DNA from: Hypomyces perniciosus
Taxonomy: Eukaryota; Ascomycota; Sordariomycetes; Hypocreales; Hypocreaceae
Length of the DNA stretch: 64,000 bases
Direction: 5' to 3'
Assembly: GCA_008477525.1 (NCBI GenBank)
Contig: SPDT01000005.1
Coordinates: 2,604,001 to 2,668,000 of the forward strand
This document shows, one piece after another, positions 32,601-44,616 of the stretch; the first letter of the stretch is position 1; each line of letters starts with the position of its first letter. The notes below the pieces were generated by a model. The model was not told where the DNA came from, searched no databases, and worked only from the letters and a program-made list of their open reading frames with translations. The translations under genes were made by a program, and so were the position numbers.

Positions 32601-34098
32601 ATCTGAGGGATCCCATGATATTGAGATATGGAATGTTATGAAAGGGGAATGCGTCAGAATACACGTATGCAATGGCGGTCGAATAGCCCGGATAGCATTC
32701 TCTTGTGATGGTCAGCGAATTCTATCAGTATCAGGATCAGGAAATTACAAAATCCGCCTGTGGGATTCGACAACGGCAGAACGCATCACAGAAATTAAGA
32801 ACTATTTCAGCCACCGCCCTCAAGTTGCTTTTTCAGGTGATGGTCAGCTGGTCGCATTCGCATCAGACGTCACCATTGAGCTGTGGGACATCACCTCGCG
32901 AACCTGTATTTCCAGGCTTAGGGGTCATGAAGACTTTGTGACTGGCATTGCACTGTCACATGATGGACAGTATATCACATCTTGCTCGGTAATCCACGAA
33001 GCCATCATGTGGGACATTCAAGAAGATGGGTGGATGATGCTGTTTGAAGATGCAGAGCAGGAGAGTCAGGATGAGGAAGTCTCGGATCGAGAGGAAGAGC
33101 GCTCTGAGAGTGAACAAAATAGGTCTGGACGCCTTCCTATGGAAGGGACTCTTGGAATTGGAGTCGCCTTCTCACACGATCCTCTTCAGATTGCGTTGAT
33201 CATGGATGATGGTACAATCCAGATATGTGACGCAGAAACCGGCGAATGCAATTCTGTGCTCAAAGGGCACGAATGGTTGACCCAGACAATAGCTTTTTCA
33301 CATGATGGTCGGTGGCTTGCCTCCGGTTCTGATCGAGATACCGTTAGGATCTGGGACGTAACTACTGGGCAATGTATCGAGACACTTGAGAGCTTTACTG
33401 GTAGGATTACGGGACTTGCGTTCTCTCATGACACGCGTCAACTTGTCTCTGCGTCAGAAAAGTTCATCGAATTGTGGCAACTGGAGTCCACAGGGTGGAA
33501 ATACCTCGCGTCACTAAAAGGCCATTATGAGTGGATCTCAAGAGTTGTTTTCTCCAAAAATGACCAGCACATTGCATCTGCCTCTTATGATGGAACCATC
33601 AAGATTTGGGACATTGGAAATAGAGAATGTATAATGACCCTTTTTGGACATGAAGAGCCTGTGATAGGGGTTACCTTTGCACACGATGACCAACAAATTC
33701 TGTCAGCATCAAATGATAATACCATCAAGATATGGGATATCAATACGGGCGATTGTATCGCAACACTCCGAGAGGGAATTCATCCTGAAAGCCCTTATTT
33801 TGACAATACTGGAAAGTATGTCTATGCTGATGGCAGGAATTTCGACCTCCGAGATCACATTTCATCCTCGGCCGGGGATTCTCTTTTTCGTCCCACGAAG
33901 ACATTTCCTGACTACGGTATAAATGACGCTGACGATGACGAATATTGGGTTACCTATAAGGGAGATAATATTCTATTGCTCCCGCGTGAGTATAAAGTCA
34001 ATTGCTTCACGACTATGGAGTCAACAATTGCTATCGGTTGTGACACGGGCCGCATCCTCATACTAGAATTCTCAGATAAAGAAAGACCCAGCTTCTAA
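29605..34098 (+). CDS. NACHT-WD40 NLR (STAND) protein with HET-s-like amyloid motif at the N-terminus
   Basis: A single 1497-residue frame from the ATG at 29605. Residues about 5-26 (N-Q-I-H-T...G-N-A-R-V-H-V-G-N) fit the HET-s-related amyloid motif (HRAM): a polar/hydrophobic alternation and then G-x-A/S-R-V-x-x-G-N. The NACHT domain has a P-loop DPGKGKT (86-92) and Walker B HLYIIIDALDECE (183-195). A helical arm follows, then about 18 divergent WD40 repeats (605-1480), most ending in VKIWD-like strands. An acidic insert (about nt 33046-33120) splits the propeller region. In known systems such proteins sense non-self through WD repeats, oligomerise on ATP, and template amyloid folding of a HeLo/HELL membrane-disrupting partner. 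No effector domain is fused here, so a partner encoded elsewhere is expected. No internal stop or frameshift. Confidence 0.93.
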   Translation: MESTYNQIHTLNATGNARVHVGNDVQGINKACLAALRATDPRLDKKRIEADNGGLLTDVYDWVLHTVEFQQWRKDQDCRLLWIRSDPGKGKTMLLCGMIDELEKLGDGDVAYFFCQTTDRRISNALAVLSGLLYMLVDSHPFLLPHVQKRYEVAGEQLFKDVNAWIALNEIFSDVLQDARLGHLYIIIDALDECETDLSKLLNLIVSNLTFPRIKWIVSSRDRPDIQEDLETAGPKILLSLEMNAQMVCSAVQAYVKTKVDNLAKKKTLDEATRNTVERYLLAGAKGTFLWVSMACEALGRVRRARVLNELHTYPSGLNRLYRRMMDQILQMENRDDVGICCRILAFAATAYRPLTKDEFAGFIDFTSFGTVEELVQICGSFLSIREGKVYMVHASAKEFLSIEVGTTIYPKGVHHIHFEMFQCSLKVLGKELKHDMHLYTDVLERLRYPCIYWVSHLWETFEHPESSTYNSSTWTLLQDFLVKAFLFWIEELGDLDDFYTALSTFAIVERLLLESSPHLHDSCEVIPVNNSTSQITLLQFIRDARRFISSNWPLICMKPLQVYMTALAFSPSSSAIKRLFQAQLPKWISVKQTMEDEWSSCIITLEEGSEVTAISVSPYDTRILSGTDNGAINEWDIDSGEQMSTFEGHSDRVFALRSSHDGEYLISASLEGTVKIWDGEHQTCVMTLVNAGNRFAVSPAVNVVAMALHDGIKIYDITTDKFMMLGGPETGIEMMVFSHNGDWLALGLSNNGIEMWSIRSRGCSKTFRGHCDSITLFIFSPDDQLIVSASSDSTVKIWNIATQECITTSKHSDVISDIKFSHCGFWFATASQDGSLSMWRASTGECIRTFPSCHLAIHQIAISHDNRLIASALDPTIQVWNTISGECVETLNGHHDKVSHVVFSHNDRFIVTGSKDSTVRIWDNSCSERITESQNHLSHVTAIAFSNSGSWIASRSDDMTVKLWRTRTVECTHTFKSNIKDATMLCISPDDKLIALASSEGSHDIEIWNVMKGECVRIHVCNGGRIARIAFSCDGQRILSVSGSGNYKIRLWDSTTAERITEIKNYFSHRPQVAFSGDGQLVAFASDVTIELWDITSRTCISRLRGHEDFVTGIALSHDGQYITSCSVIHEAIMWDIQEDGWMMLFEDAEQESQDEEVSDREEERSESEQNRSGRLPMEGTLGIGVAFSHDPLQIALIMDDGTIQICDAETGECNSVLKGHEWLTQTIAFSHDGRWLASGSDRDTVRIWDVTTGQCIETLESFTGRITGLAFSHDTRQLVSASEKFIELWQLESTGWKYLASLKGHYEWISRVVFSKNDQHIASASYDGTIKIWDIGNRECIMTLFGHEEPVIGVTFAHDDQQILSASNDNTIKIWDINTGDCIATLREGIHPESPYFDNTGKYVYADGRNFDLRDHISSSAGDSLFRPTKTFPDYGINDADDDEYWVTYKGDNILLLPREYKVNCFTTMESTIAIGCDTGRILILEFSDKERPSF

Positions 34099-35509
34099 TC
34101 ACGGGGTCTTGGTGAGGATGACTCGTGTATATCACCTCTGCGCTTGGATCCCAATTAACATCGTTGGTGATATTTTGCTGGCAAACTGTCATGACATGCA
34201 TCACTGTGATTCATCGAGACATGGTGACCAGTCTTGACCCTGGGCTTGCGAACGGAATGGACGATGGGAAGGGTTGCCACGCAGCATATACCACCCACAC
34301 AATCAGCACATCTGCTGAGGTGAACCTTTCACTTTTGCTAGCCTGGTTCAATAGTTTGACAAAAGCCGCCAAATAAAGAATATGAAGGTGAGGGAAGTCT
34401 GAGAGTTCAGGTCAGAAAGCGGCTGGCTGAAGGTGACTTGGTTTTTCGGGCAGTACTCGCGGACCCGGCAGGATATGAAGCGGAATCTGTCAAGGCAAAA
34501 AGCACGGCTGTGGTGTATCCCTCCCTACAAGAAGATAATACTTCAGCATACCTACCCCTCTCGTATAGGCATGTGCCGATCATGTTTTGGCTCGAAAATA
34601 GAACGAGCCAAAGCCATTGGTAGCAATACGCCATGAGCTTGGACACCTTTTGCACTCCGTCAGTTGATCCATAGGTGAGTGGTATAGACACCATGTCACC
34701 AAGAATATAACTCAAGAAGGCCGATTTATCACTCCCAACTTGAAGGTTCTTCAGAACGGGGGAGGTGTAGTGACTGAAACAAATACTACGAACCCGGCAC
34801 TGCCGAGTAACGTGCTGAGCTTAAAATCCATCTTTTAGTACCACAAGCAGACTCCAATAGGCCTCCTTCAAATTAGCAGTAGTATAGTTGCAGTATTCCG
34901 AGACGCCATCAACAACTTATGATTGCGTTTATACCGAAGTATTGGAGTACTCAACTAGGCGTCCAAGTATACTTGGAGAAATTAGTCTCATGATCTGGAT
35001 ATAAATTGGTCCTCCACCCGTAGAATACGAAGTATAAAGTCAATGACTGCGTTTTACAAGGTCAAACAGGGTAGGAATATATCTAGACAGCCTATAGGCT
35101 TCCTACATGGTGTTGGCGACCAGGTTGATGCCATTAGAGTCCGCGAGAATACTTGTGAGAAACTGGTATAGAAGCAGAGTATCCTTCACTTGCGACAATA
35201 TGCTCTGTGGCTTCTTATGCATACATCCTTGCAGCTCATCATAGACTTCATATTTTCCAGGTCAGTCTATAAATCTTTGATATTATTCCTCCTTTCTCGC
35301 ATACTCAAAGTTGTGAGCCAGCGGCCAGCTCTTTTATAGGCTCCATTTGCCTCCACCACTCACTGCGATACCATTGAAGAGTCATGCCTCAAAACCGCCA
35401 AGCGAATGTAATATGTACAGCGCCATGATACCTTCGTAAGAGTCAAGAGCCAGTCCAAATCTCTGAACGCCACAAGAACAAACGACCAAATAAAACCAAC
35501 GCCAGCCCT
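34099..35509. other. Intergenic region right of the NLR gene
   Basis: 1.4 kb without a recognisable gene. Short frames around 34433-34715 read in both strands but match no family I know. No HeLo/HELL-like partner of the NLR was found here. Confidence 0.45.
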
Positions 35510-36178
35510 TCATCGCTTGAGCGTGAATCCATTGGGTCCACCAACAACAATATGATGGTATATCAGACCCTGCCTCTTCGCCGCACCAACCCACAAGTGC
35601 GTGGGCATGACGCCCATCCCGCTGCTTCTATCATCCTGACCATAGAAATCATCCATCCCCATTCTGGCCTCGGACGCATAGTGCACGAAAGTGGGAACAT
35701 CGGTCCCGCGGTCGACGGCTGAGTCACAGATAGTCTTGGCAAGTGTAGGCGTATGGATCACATCAAAGGTGCCGTTCCACTGGTTGCGGTCTGGTAACGT
35801 GTTCATTTTGGCTGCTATGTCCAAGAACTCCTTCAGAACCTCGGGGGTTGGCTTCTGATTCTCTTCGGGCGCGGAAACGACACGGTGGATGTGAACTGGA
35901 AGACCCAGCTTCTCGTGTGCCTTCTCCAGGTACATTTCACTGGCCCATTTGGAGGCAATGTAGCCGTTGGATCCGTCGGTTGGCAGTCTAGCCGCGGCGA
36001 CGGATCCTGTCTTTGGTGCGTTCTCCAGGTCAAGTACGCCGTTGCTAGAGATGTAGTGAATAGGAACCTTGCGGCCCAGAGCGAGTTTGGTAAGTTCCTT
36101 GGTGGAGCCAAAGTTGCCAGCTCGAAGGGCTTGGTAGTAGTCAGAAAAGGACTTCTGAAGATAACTACTAGTCATCAA
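35510..36178 (-). pseudogene. Stranded C-terminal reductase (R/TD) domain of a PKS-NRPS or NRPS
   Basis: A 222-residue frame with no proper N-terminus resembles the NAD(P)-binding thioester reductase at the end of fungal PKS-NRPS and NRPS-like enzymes. STKELTKLALGRKVPIHYISSNGVLDL is a Rossmann strand-helix stretch, and GYIASKWASE supplies the YxxxK catalytic pair. The nucleotide-binding GxxGxxG and all upstream modules are missing. The coding character stops abruptly at about 36180, where short-repeat and AT-rich DNA begins. A megasynthase gene has therefore been deleted or translocated, leaving about 0.7 kb of its 3' end. The remaining frame is intact, so loss may be recent. Confidence 0.75.
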
Positions 36179-37482
36179 ATATCATGTGCACTACGGCAAT
36201 ATACATCTAGAATAATAAAACAATAATTGCAGCTGACTATTCCTATCCTTGTCTCACCCTCCTCCCAATCTCCTTCTCTACTTCTCCCTCCTGGCAGCCC
36301 CCGCTTCCCCCGCCGCCCGCCGCCCGCCTTCGTTCCTCAAGGCTCTGGTCAGCGATCCGACATCCGGAGAGCGTTCCCCTGTATAATTTTTGGTTAGTCT
36401 AAAAACGCTACCCCCTACAATGTATAACTACCCTTAGTCGACTCCTTGACCAAGGCTCTGACAAGCCCTCGTTTAAGGCGGCTTCACCAGTATACAAGGA
36501 GTAAGCATGCTACTTGCTTTTTCTTACTAGTCTAATATCCCTTAGGAATCAGCCCGCATCGTCATAATAAAACACGGCAAAAGTTATACACTAAGTGGAT
36601 CTAGTTCATACATACGAGAGAGATGCCATATTAGTACGTCCGTAGTACGTTTAGAGTAATTCGCATAAGCCTTAGTATGGACATTTGACTTTAGTACGAC
36701 CGACAAAATACACTATGTTTGTTCTAGATGATCAGGCCCCCTCTCCCAGTCAACCTCAGATCCCAATTGGGACATGAGCTGCAGCCTTGATTATAACATA
36801 GTTAGGACAGATCCATTTGGCAGCATTCTATGGCCTGCGATTGGCTTGGAAAGGGGGTTAAATGTCCACTGCATGGACTTACGCTTTCAGATAGTAATCA
36901 CTGAAATGCCAGTATGGGCCGAGAGTTAGCTTATCATCTCACGAGAAAGTATCCAGCAAAAATTGCAATGACCTAGATAGGTTGTCAGCGAGGGGGCTCT
37001 AAAGACCGGAAAACCCAAGACAGGCCGATAAGATAAAGTGCCCCGAGTATTTAAATGAAGTCTGCGCGCCGCCTGCCAAGTTAATATACCAGAGTAAAAC
37101 CTAGAGTGTTATATTAGTCAATATTTATTATACTTTGCTGCAAGACTTGCTAAACGCCTTTAAAATGTAGAAGTCTATTGCGGCGCTGTGAGCCTTGCTT
37201 TAGGCTTTACGCAGCTTGGCTGCAGTATTAGCTTTAAGAACTTTAAGTTTAGTATTACCCGTCTAGATTAATAGTATGCCCTTTATCCCCGTTAAGTTGT
37301 AGCCCTTAAAATATAGTATATCTAAAGATACTTTATGCTTTTCTAGCTTCCTTTACAAGGTAGAGTAGTGTTTAGGCAGTATTGTATATTTATCTAGAGA
37401 GTCTTGCATTAACTTTGAAGGCACTTTTGCCTGTATGCTGTAAGGCGGAACGTAGTGCGCATTAAATCCGAGTATCTTTTAG
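36179..37482. other. Transition from gene fragment to RIP-affected DNA
   Basis: A C-rich stretch at 36240-36340 and an intron-like GTATAATT...CCCTTAG at about 36382-36437 hint at a decayed gene, but no family could be read. From about 37080 the sequence is AT-rich and RIP-like and leads into the WSC pseudogene. Confidence 0.35.
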
Positions 37483-38150
37483 GCTATTAGATGTTTAGGC
37501 GATGGATATTGCTGTTATAGTAATTGCTATGTTTTAGATGCTGTCTGTTACGATAACCCCTTTATAGTTTATAAAGTTGGCACTTTATGCAATGTATGTA
37601 TATCGGGCCAGACTTGCGGCAAAGGATTAACTACCTGTATAGGCGGCGCTGCTCTTAGCTCGACCTCGAGCACTCAGACTACAATGAAAGTCTTAGGCGG
37701 CACGAGTTCAGTTATACAGCCTCAGCCTACGACAATAAAGGTATCAAGTATGCCTTCGAGTGTCTTGACGAGTTCTACCAGCCCCAAGCCTACAACAACG
37801 ACGACACAACCGACATCGACGATTACAAATTTGCCGAAACCCAGTATTGTACAGCAAGATGGAAATTATAAATATATCGGCTGCTACATTGACGATGACT
37901 CACGTGTGTTGATAGTAAGCAATAGCACCGAATCGACCATATCTATCGAGGAATGTGTAGCATCGGCCAGGAAACAAAGGCTTTGCTATGCCGGCGCTTA
38001 GTCTGGCTTATACTGTTTTAGTGGCAATACTTTTTATATAACTAAAAAGCCCTCTTTAGATAAGGATTGCAAGTTAATTTATACTGGCAACCTAGGATAA
38101 TATTGCAGTAGTAGTAGTAGACTGCAGCTTTATAAAGACTTTATATAAAG
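37483..38150 (+). pseudogene. RIP-damaged gene for a secreted Cys-rich WSC-domain protein
   Basis: The frame from 37483 reads a Cys-rich segment (GDGYCCYSNCYVLDAVCYDNP), then a Thr/Ser/Pro linker, then a WSC domain starting YKYIGCYIDDDSRVL at about 37869. The WSC reading continues past a TAG at 37999-38001 (CFSGNTF, later YCSSSSRLQLYKDF) with further stops. WSC domains are carbohydrate-binding modules of cell-surface and secreted fungal enzymes. The stops are TAG/TAA in RIP-prone contexts. Upstream (37100-37480) is too mutated to read. Confidence 0.65.
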
Positions 38151-38397
38151 CGATCTAACCTTAAATAAGCTTATTAATATTTTGCTGCAATATAATAGCT
38201 CTTTATTTTAATTATCGCTGCTAAATAATTAATACTATAGTTTTATATAGTAATAGGCAGATTAATAAAATGGGTATAATAAGCGCTAGTTTGGTGTAAA
38301 GTGAAGTTTTACGCCTATAAAGCTGCAATATAGCTTTATAGAGGTTAAGATATAATACCCTGCAGTTCGATAAATTTTAGGTGAGATCTAGGCATTA

Positions 38398-38659
38398 TGT
38401 CAAGAGACCGGAAGCTCCGGGGCTCTTGTGATGTCACATGGGCCGGAACGCATATATAAGAGCAACTGTGGTCCCCGAAGAGATAGAACTTTAGAGACCA
38501 GTAAACTACTGCTGCTACACCTAACTACTAGTTTCTGGCTTGTTACCTGATTGTTAGCACCTATTTTCCCTTTAAGTGACTGCTCTTTAACCTCCTCTAC
38601 TCTTCCCTAGGGTCGCAGCCCCTCGTCCGATCCGTCTGCCCCAAAGAGGGTCTCTGACA
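38398..38659. repeat. Solo LTR (262 bp) with 5 bp target duplication CATTA
   Basis: It starts TGTCAAGAGACC and ends GGTCTCTGACA, forming imperfect terminal inverted repeats with TG...CA ends. It is flanked on both sides by CATTA (38393-38397 and 38660-38664). A TATA box (CATATATAAGAG) is near 38451. It is GC-balanced while its flanks are heavily RIP-mutated. The family differs from both other LTRs in this window; superfamily cannot be told without an internal region. Confidence 0.88.
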
Positions 38660-38664
38660 CATTA

Positions 38665-39399
38665 ACTGTCTATTATATTATTATTGCTAATACATACTTT
38701 ATATACAGACCGGGCTGCGGCTAATAAAGGAAAGATCTTTATTATAGCAATTAGCTAAAATATTATATGACTAGACTAATAAAATCTATTTATATATAAT
38801 GAATTAAGTTTAGACTATTAGAGGTTAATATAGTAATTTACAGGTTAACTTGCCTACTTTAAATAAGGCGCAATAAGCTTATAAGTTTTTTAACTAATAG
38901 CTTATATAATAATTTCTGATAATAGATACTAGTCGATATTCCCTTATATCCCTTTAATCATATATATAATACTATAGAAGACGATCTACAGACGATTTCT
39001 AATACCGGCTCCACAGTGCCGCTATTAAATACAGCTAGGGACTTGCAAGTAGCCGGCACCGCAGTAAGCTGTCCCCAGTCAGGTCTGGAAGTCTAACTAC
39101 TATAACTTCTACCGCCACCAATACCGCCACGGCAATGCTGTACTTTATTGTGGCAGCAGATAGAGTTTCGGTAAGTGACTTCTAGGCCTTTATGATAGCT
39201 TATTTAACAGACTGAATGATAATAAGGTTAAGAATGGCCCTTTTGCGATTGCTTGGGTTATAAGGCTTAACGATACTGCATTAGCATAAGCGGAAACGAG
39301 CAAGTTAGTGAACTTAGTAACTGAGAATAAATGCAATCAGGAGGAGGCAGGACCCCTAAGCATCGTTTAAAAACGTTCCCAACCCGCAAGAGGCCATGC
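38665..39399. other. RIP-affected DNA with GC-richer patch
   Basis: AT-rich to about 38980, then more balanced DNA (39000-39200) with no readable domain. Probably decayed gene or transposon sequence. Confidence 0.35.
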
Positions 39400-39860
39400 C
39401 TCAGAGGACTCAGTAGTGGAACCAACAAACATCATCTTCCGCAGCCGCGCTGCGGGCGACCCATACCTTAGATACCTTCGTTAACTGTCTGGGGCATGGT
39501 TCGATAACGCGTATGGCAACTTTGATCCAAAGAAAGGTTTTGCCTGAGAAAAATCCAGGAAAAGACATCTGGATCTACGTGGTTGACCATAGTGTAAGGT
39601 TAGCCTATAATGTAAGTCAGCGTGGCGGGCTTTTAGTGCTAGGCGGCTGCCATAGTGTGCGTCATGCAACATGCTAATGGATATGTTAGGAATTCATCAA
39701 CACGCGAAAGGATGAAGAGATTGTCATCGGCACCTTCAACCCCATACGAAGCCATGGCACGGGGGTAGCTTCACTAGCGGTTGGTAAGAATATAGGCGTT
39801 GCATCCTCGGCCAATCTCGTCAACGTTGCGTTCAACATTAAGAACGAAGACGACACAATG
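39400..39860 (+). pseudogene. Subtilisin-like serine protease (peptidase S8) fragment
   Basis: Two blocks in the same direction match subtilases: KNPGKDIWIYVVDHSV (about 39550-39597), the region of the catalytic Asp, and HGTGVASLAVGKNIGVASSANLVNV (about 39755-39830), the block of the catalytic His. They lie in different frames with stops between. The part containing the catalytic Ser is missing because copia sequence begins at about 39865. Confidence 0.65.
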
Positions 39861-42800
39861 GATATACTTAAAGCCTTTTATTAATAAAAAGTGCCTTTAT
39901 AGACCTAAAAGGTATACTTAGCCTTTAAACGACTGCAGTAAAGTATATACTGCACTTACTAGAAGGCTTAATAAAAAAGGGAAATATACTTTTACACTTA
40001 AATAGGCTATAGAGATTTATGCGCGCCTGCAAGAAAACAAATAATAAGTTACCTGCAAGAAGCTTAGTAAAAGGGGTATTAACTTTACTGCCTTAATATA
40101 AAGAGGAATAGCCTTAACTATTATAGCTGCCTTAATCTCTTTAGATTTAATTAATAAAAAAGATATAAGCCTTATAGTATACTTAATAAGTGTATTAATA
40201 TATATTAATATATAGGATATACTTTACCGCCTCTTTTAAAGCACTCTCTTTAATATATATAGTGCTATTTATTTTATAAATAGCAGGAATTACCTTATTC
40301 CCAGCTCTTTTATTTTAAATATAGAAAAAGACTATATTAAAGTAAAAGGAGCTAGCTATCCAATAATTAAAAAAGGTTATTATTTATTAAAGGATACTCT
40401 TTATAATCTATATAAAAAGATAATGCACTTTATTAAGCTTTTAAATATAGCTGTAGTTAAAGGATTTTATATTAATATTATATCTTTATTAAAGTTTAGA
40501 AAGCAGGGATTTAGCTAATAAAGTGCAATAATATACTTTACACCAGCACAGCCAGTTTAAATACTATTATAGGGAAGGTAAAGTATAGGTATAATCTTTT
40601 ATTTTTTTAATATAAGCCCTTATCGCTTTATATTACCCCTATCTTTAAATATACTATATTAAGCAGCTTAACAGCTTTTTTTATTCTTTTTAATACAGAC
40701 TATAGTATTTATATAGTATTAAAAAGCAGGAGAAGACTAATATATAATCCCTTAATACTATAATATAACTCTAAACAGCTCTAGCATTTACAATTAAAAC
40801 ATTTAGGCCTAGAAGCGCTTAAAGCGCTTATAAAGAATGCAAGGAATATATATATTAAGGGAACTATATATATAGAATATAAGGCTTATACTCTTATATA
40901 CGCAAAACAAGTTATCTCTTATAGACTGTCTAATAAATAAGCATTAAGACTATTCTTTAAAGTGCACTAGGATCTTTAAGACTATCTTAAAGGCTATAAT
41001 AGAGATAACTGGCTTTTAATACTTAAAGAAAAATATACTATATAGCTATATATACGCCCTTTACTAAATAAAGAATAGGAAACTGTTTTTAGTGCTCTTT
41101 TTAACTTTATACATATAGTAAAAATATAATATAATATCTCTATATACTTCTTTAGGCAAGATAATAAAAAAGCTGTAATTGCGGTTAAAAGCTTGTTACG
41201 CTTTTAGATCTAGGCTAATATAAAGGGTATTATCCTAAAGCTTGCCCCTTCCTATATATATAAGTTAAATGGCGCTTTAGAATAGGCAGGATAGGAAGTT
41301 ACAAATAAGTTAATTAAAATACTTAAAGCTGCAGGTCTTTTAACCAATTTATAGCCAGAGAGTATAAGAGCTGCAGCGCACATTATTAATATAAGTCCTA
41401 TACGCAGCCTTAATATAATATTACCTATCGATAAATTAAAGTAATAGTTCCGCGATTTTGCGCCCTTTCCAATAAAGGAGCCTTCCGCGAACGTACAGCT
41501 AGATTAAAGCAGTCTCTATATATATAGCTACCGCGCCTATATACTTAACAGAGACTGCAAGGCTGGCCAGAAAAAAAGAGAATTTAAAACTAAACCTAAA
41601 AGGCTAATTAGATATCTTATTAGCTATACTGTAAACAATATATATCGCATTTAGTTACCCTGCCTAGCGAAAGTAATTATTATAAAGAATATATAGTTTA
41701 ATAAAACTAGCTTCTTTAATAGTAATAAAGAGATTGCAGATAAACTGTCTATAGCTGAGTTAAATAAGCTGTTTAATAAAGTTAAAGAAAATAAGCTGGA
41801 ATTTAAACTTTTCTTTATATATATTCCTGCAGTAAAAAATACCTTTATAGGTAATATAAAAAAAGAGAGTATACCTTTAAAGGTAATAGAGATATAAAGC
41901 ATTAAAGACAGCTTAATAAATGCTTTAAGTAAACTATTAACGCACTTAAAAAGATCTTTTAATCTTTAAACACTAAAGGCTACCCTAGAATAGTTAATCT
42001 TTATAAATAATATTAGCGCGCTAATAAGAACTTTAGGCAATACTCTAGCAAGTAATTTACCCCTCTCTATAGAAAGGGATATAGCGGAAAAATAACCTTA
42101 TATATTAAAGGTATATAACCTAATAAAAGAGGATAGTCTATTAAGGCTAGAAGCAGACTAGTATATAAAAGACTTATTTACTTTTTAAAAGAAAAGTAAA
42201 CCTTTAAAGAAATACTAGCTAGTAATCCTTTAAGTAGTAAAGCAGTAGTTAACACTTACAGGAGTTTAAAACTTTAAAAGAAGTAATTTATAAAAAAGGC
42301 TAATAAATATCTCTTAATATATAAAACTAAAACATATACTGTAAGCACTGCTTTTAAAGATAATAAGCCTGGTATATATTTAATAATTACTAGGCTCTTT
42401 AATTTAATGCTATATTAACTACTACTTAATTAATAAAAGCTAATAAATAATAAATTAAAAAGCGCGCAAATAGTATTTACTGTTTTTAATATAGTAATAA
42501 ACTATAAATCTTCCTTTTAGAAAAGTATAGCTTTTAATAAATTAACTATTTATTAAAAGGATTTAGTGAAACTATTAAAAGACTAAAAAGAGTTTATAAA
42601 ATACCTATTTAAAGATAGGTTTAAATAAACCATATATAATAAAATTAACTCTTTGCGCATAAAAGGAACCTAATAAAAGATATTACGCTTAAAGGCAATA
42701 ATAAAGCTATTACCAGTATATTAAGTTTTCACTTATAAGTTTAACTAGAACGGAAATCTAAAATGCTATAAAGCTTATTTTATAGTCTGCAAGGACTTAT

Positions 42801-44616
42801 AAAAGCGCTTTACTATAAAGAGTATATATATAGCTATATTAATAGCGCATTCTTTCTATATATTTATTGCTTTTACAGTAAGATTTAACTTTAAGTTAAA
42901 GCAGTATAATATTAAAAACGCTTTTCTTAATGCTTTAAAGGATAAGAACTTAAAACCAGTTATATATAAGCTCCTTAAGGGTTTTAAGCAGCCGAATATC
43001 TGTTTAAAGCTCGCGAAAGCCTTATATAGCTTAAAAGATTCACTAAAGCTATAGTTTAATAAACTATTTTCAACCTTAAGGCAATAAAGGTTAATCTTAA
43101 ACTCTAAAAAGCCCTATCTCTTTTATAATAAAGCTTAGAAAATCTTTATTATATTCTATATAAATAATATTTTAATTATATATTATTATAATAATAAAGC
43201 TTTTTACACTAAACTATTAAATACTTTAAAAGTAAAGTATAAGCTTTATAATAAAAGAGATATATAGTAGTTTTTAAAGATTAAGATTACCTATAACTAT
43301 ATAGAATATAAAATATACTTTTCCTATAAAACCTATTTTAAGAAAATTATAAAATAATTTAGGCTTAATAAAAGAATATAGCTTTTTATAATTTTAATAC
43401 TTATTATAAAGCTTTAAAAGAGTATATTGCAAGCTTTAAAAGCAACTATTAAGATATATTAAAAGAAAGTAGGATTAATACTTTATATAGCTATTATAAT
43501 AAGGCCTAATATAGCTTATAGCGCCTTGGCTTTATTATAGTTTTTAATTAACCCTAATAAAGAGCACCTTAAAGCAGTTAACTAGCTAATCTGCTATTTA
43601 TATATATAGCATTTCCTAGCTCTTTAATATAAAAGGTAAAGAGAAATATAAGTTTTAACTGCTTTAAGTAATACTTCTTTTATTAATAATATAAATACTT
43701 GGAGATTATTTTAAGGATATTTTATTATACTTTTCTTAGGCCTTATTTTATAGAATATAATACGCTAAAGCACTATCAGTATATCTATAATAAAAGCTAA
43801 ACTGCTTGCCTTTACTTAAATAGCGAAAAAGGCTATAGGTTTATATTGCTTTTTTTAAAAGATAAAATTTAAGCCTGGCGCTAATTGGAATATTAATTAT
43901 AATAATAAATTAACTATATATCTTATAATTAAAGAGAGTATATAAATTAATACTTGCCTGCATTATATTAATATATAAAATATATAGCTTTAATAGAAAT
44001 ACTAGAAAAAATTATTTTTAGTTTTTTATCTTTTTATTAACCTTATACCTGCTAATAGGCTTACTAAAGCTTTATTATAGCAGCGCTTTAAGCACTTTAA
44101 AGTACTATTAAACTTAGTAGATATATAGTTACTGGAATAGAATATATAAAAATACAGGAAACCAGTTAATTCTAGCCTATAGGCCGCCAGCTATAAAAGC
44201 GCATTTTATTACTGCAATAACTATTCTCTAAAAGCTTTCCAGCCTTTATATACCTATACGCAAAGGGCATTGTTATTATTATCGCTACTGCCTAAGGCAG
44301 CAGCCTCTTTAAAGTAAACTGAGTTCTCCTCCTTTAATAGGTTAAATTAAAGGCGTAATGCTTTTTTGCACTAGGTTACTATTTAATTATATAAGCTTAT
44401 AAGCGTATAAAGAAAAGAGAGTATATTTACCCAGTTATCCTCTTTACTTACAGCTTAAAAAAGCCAGCATACAATTAATGCAAGCATTAAATAACTATAG
44501 AGTATATAATTAAATAAAGTAATATAGGCAAATTAAAAAAGAGCTTACTAGGGGGCATATTAGTAATTACTATTAAAGCAAGCAGTATACTATTAAAAGC
44601 AGGTAATAGAAATATA

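Noticed and set aside
34407..34715. Opposed short frames right of the NLR gene as a possible HeLo/HELL partner
   Set aside because: No hydrophobic N-terminal helix, HeLo-like pattern or HRAM repeat could be read.
36240..36540. Intron-like GTATAATT...CCCTTAG flanked by possible coding pieces
   Set aside because: No frame on either side gives a recognisable or continuous protein, so it is not called a gene.
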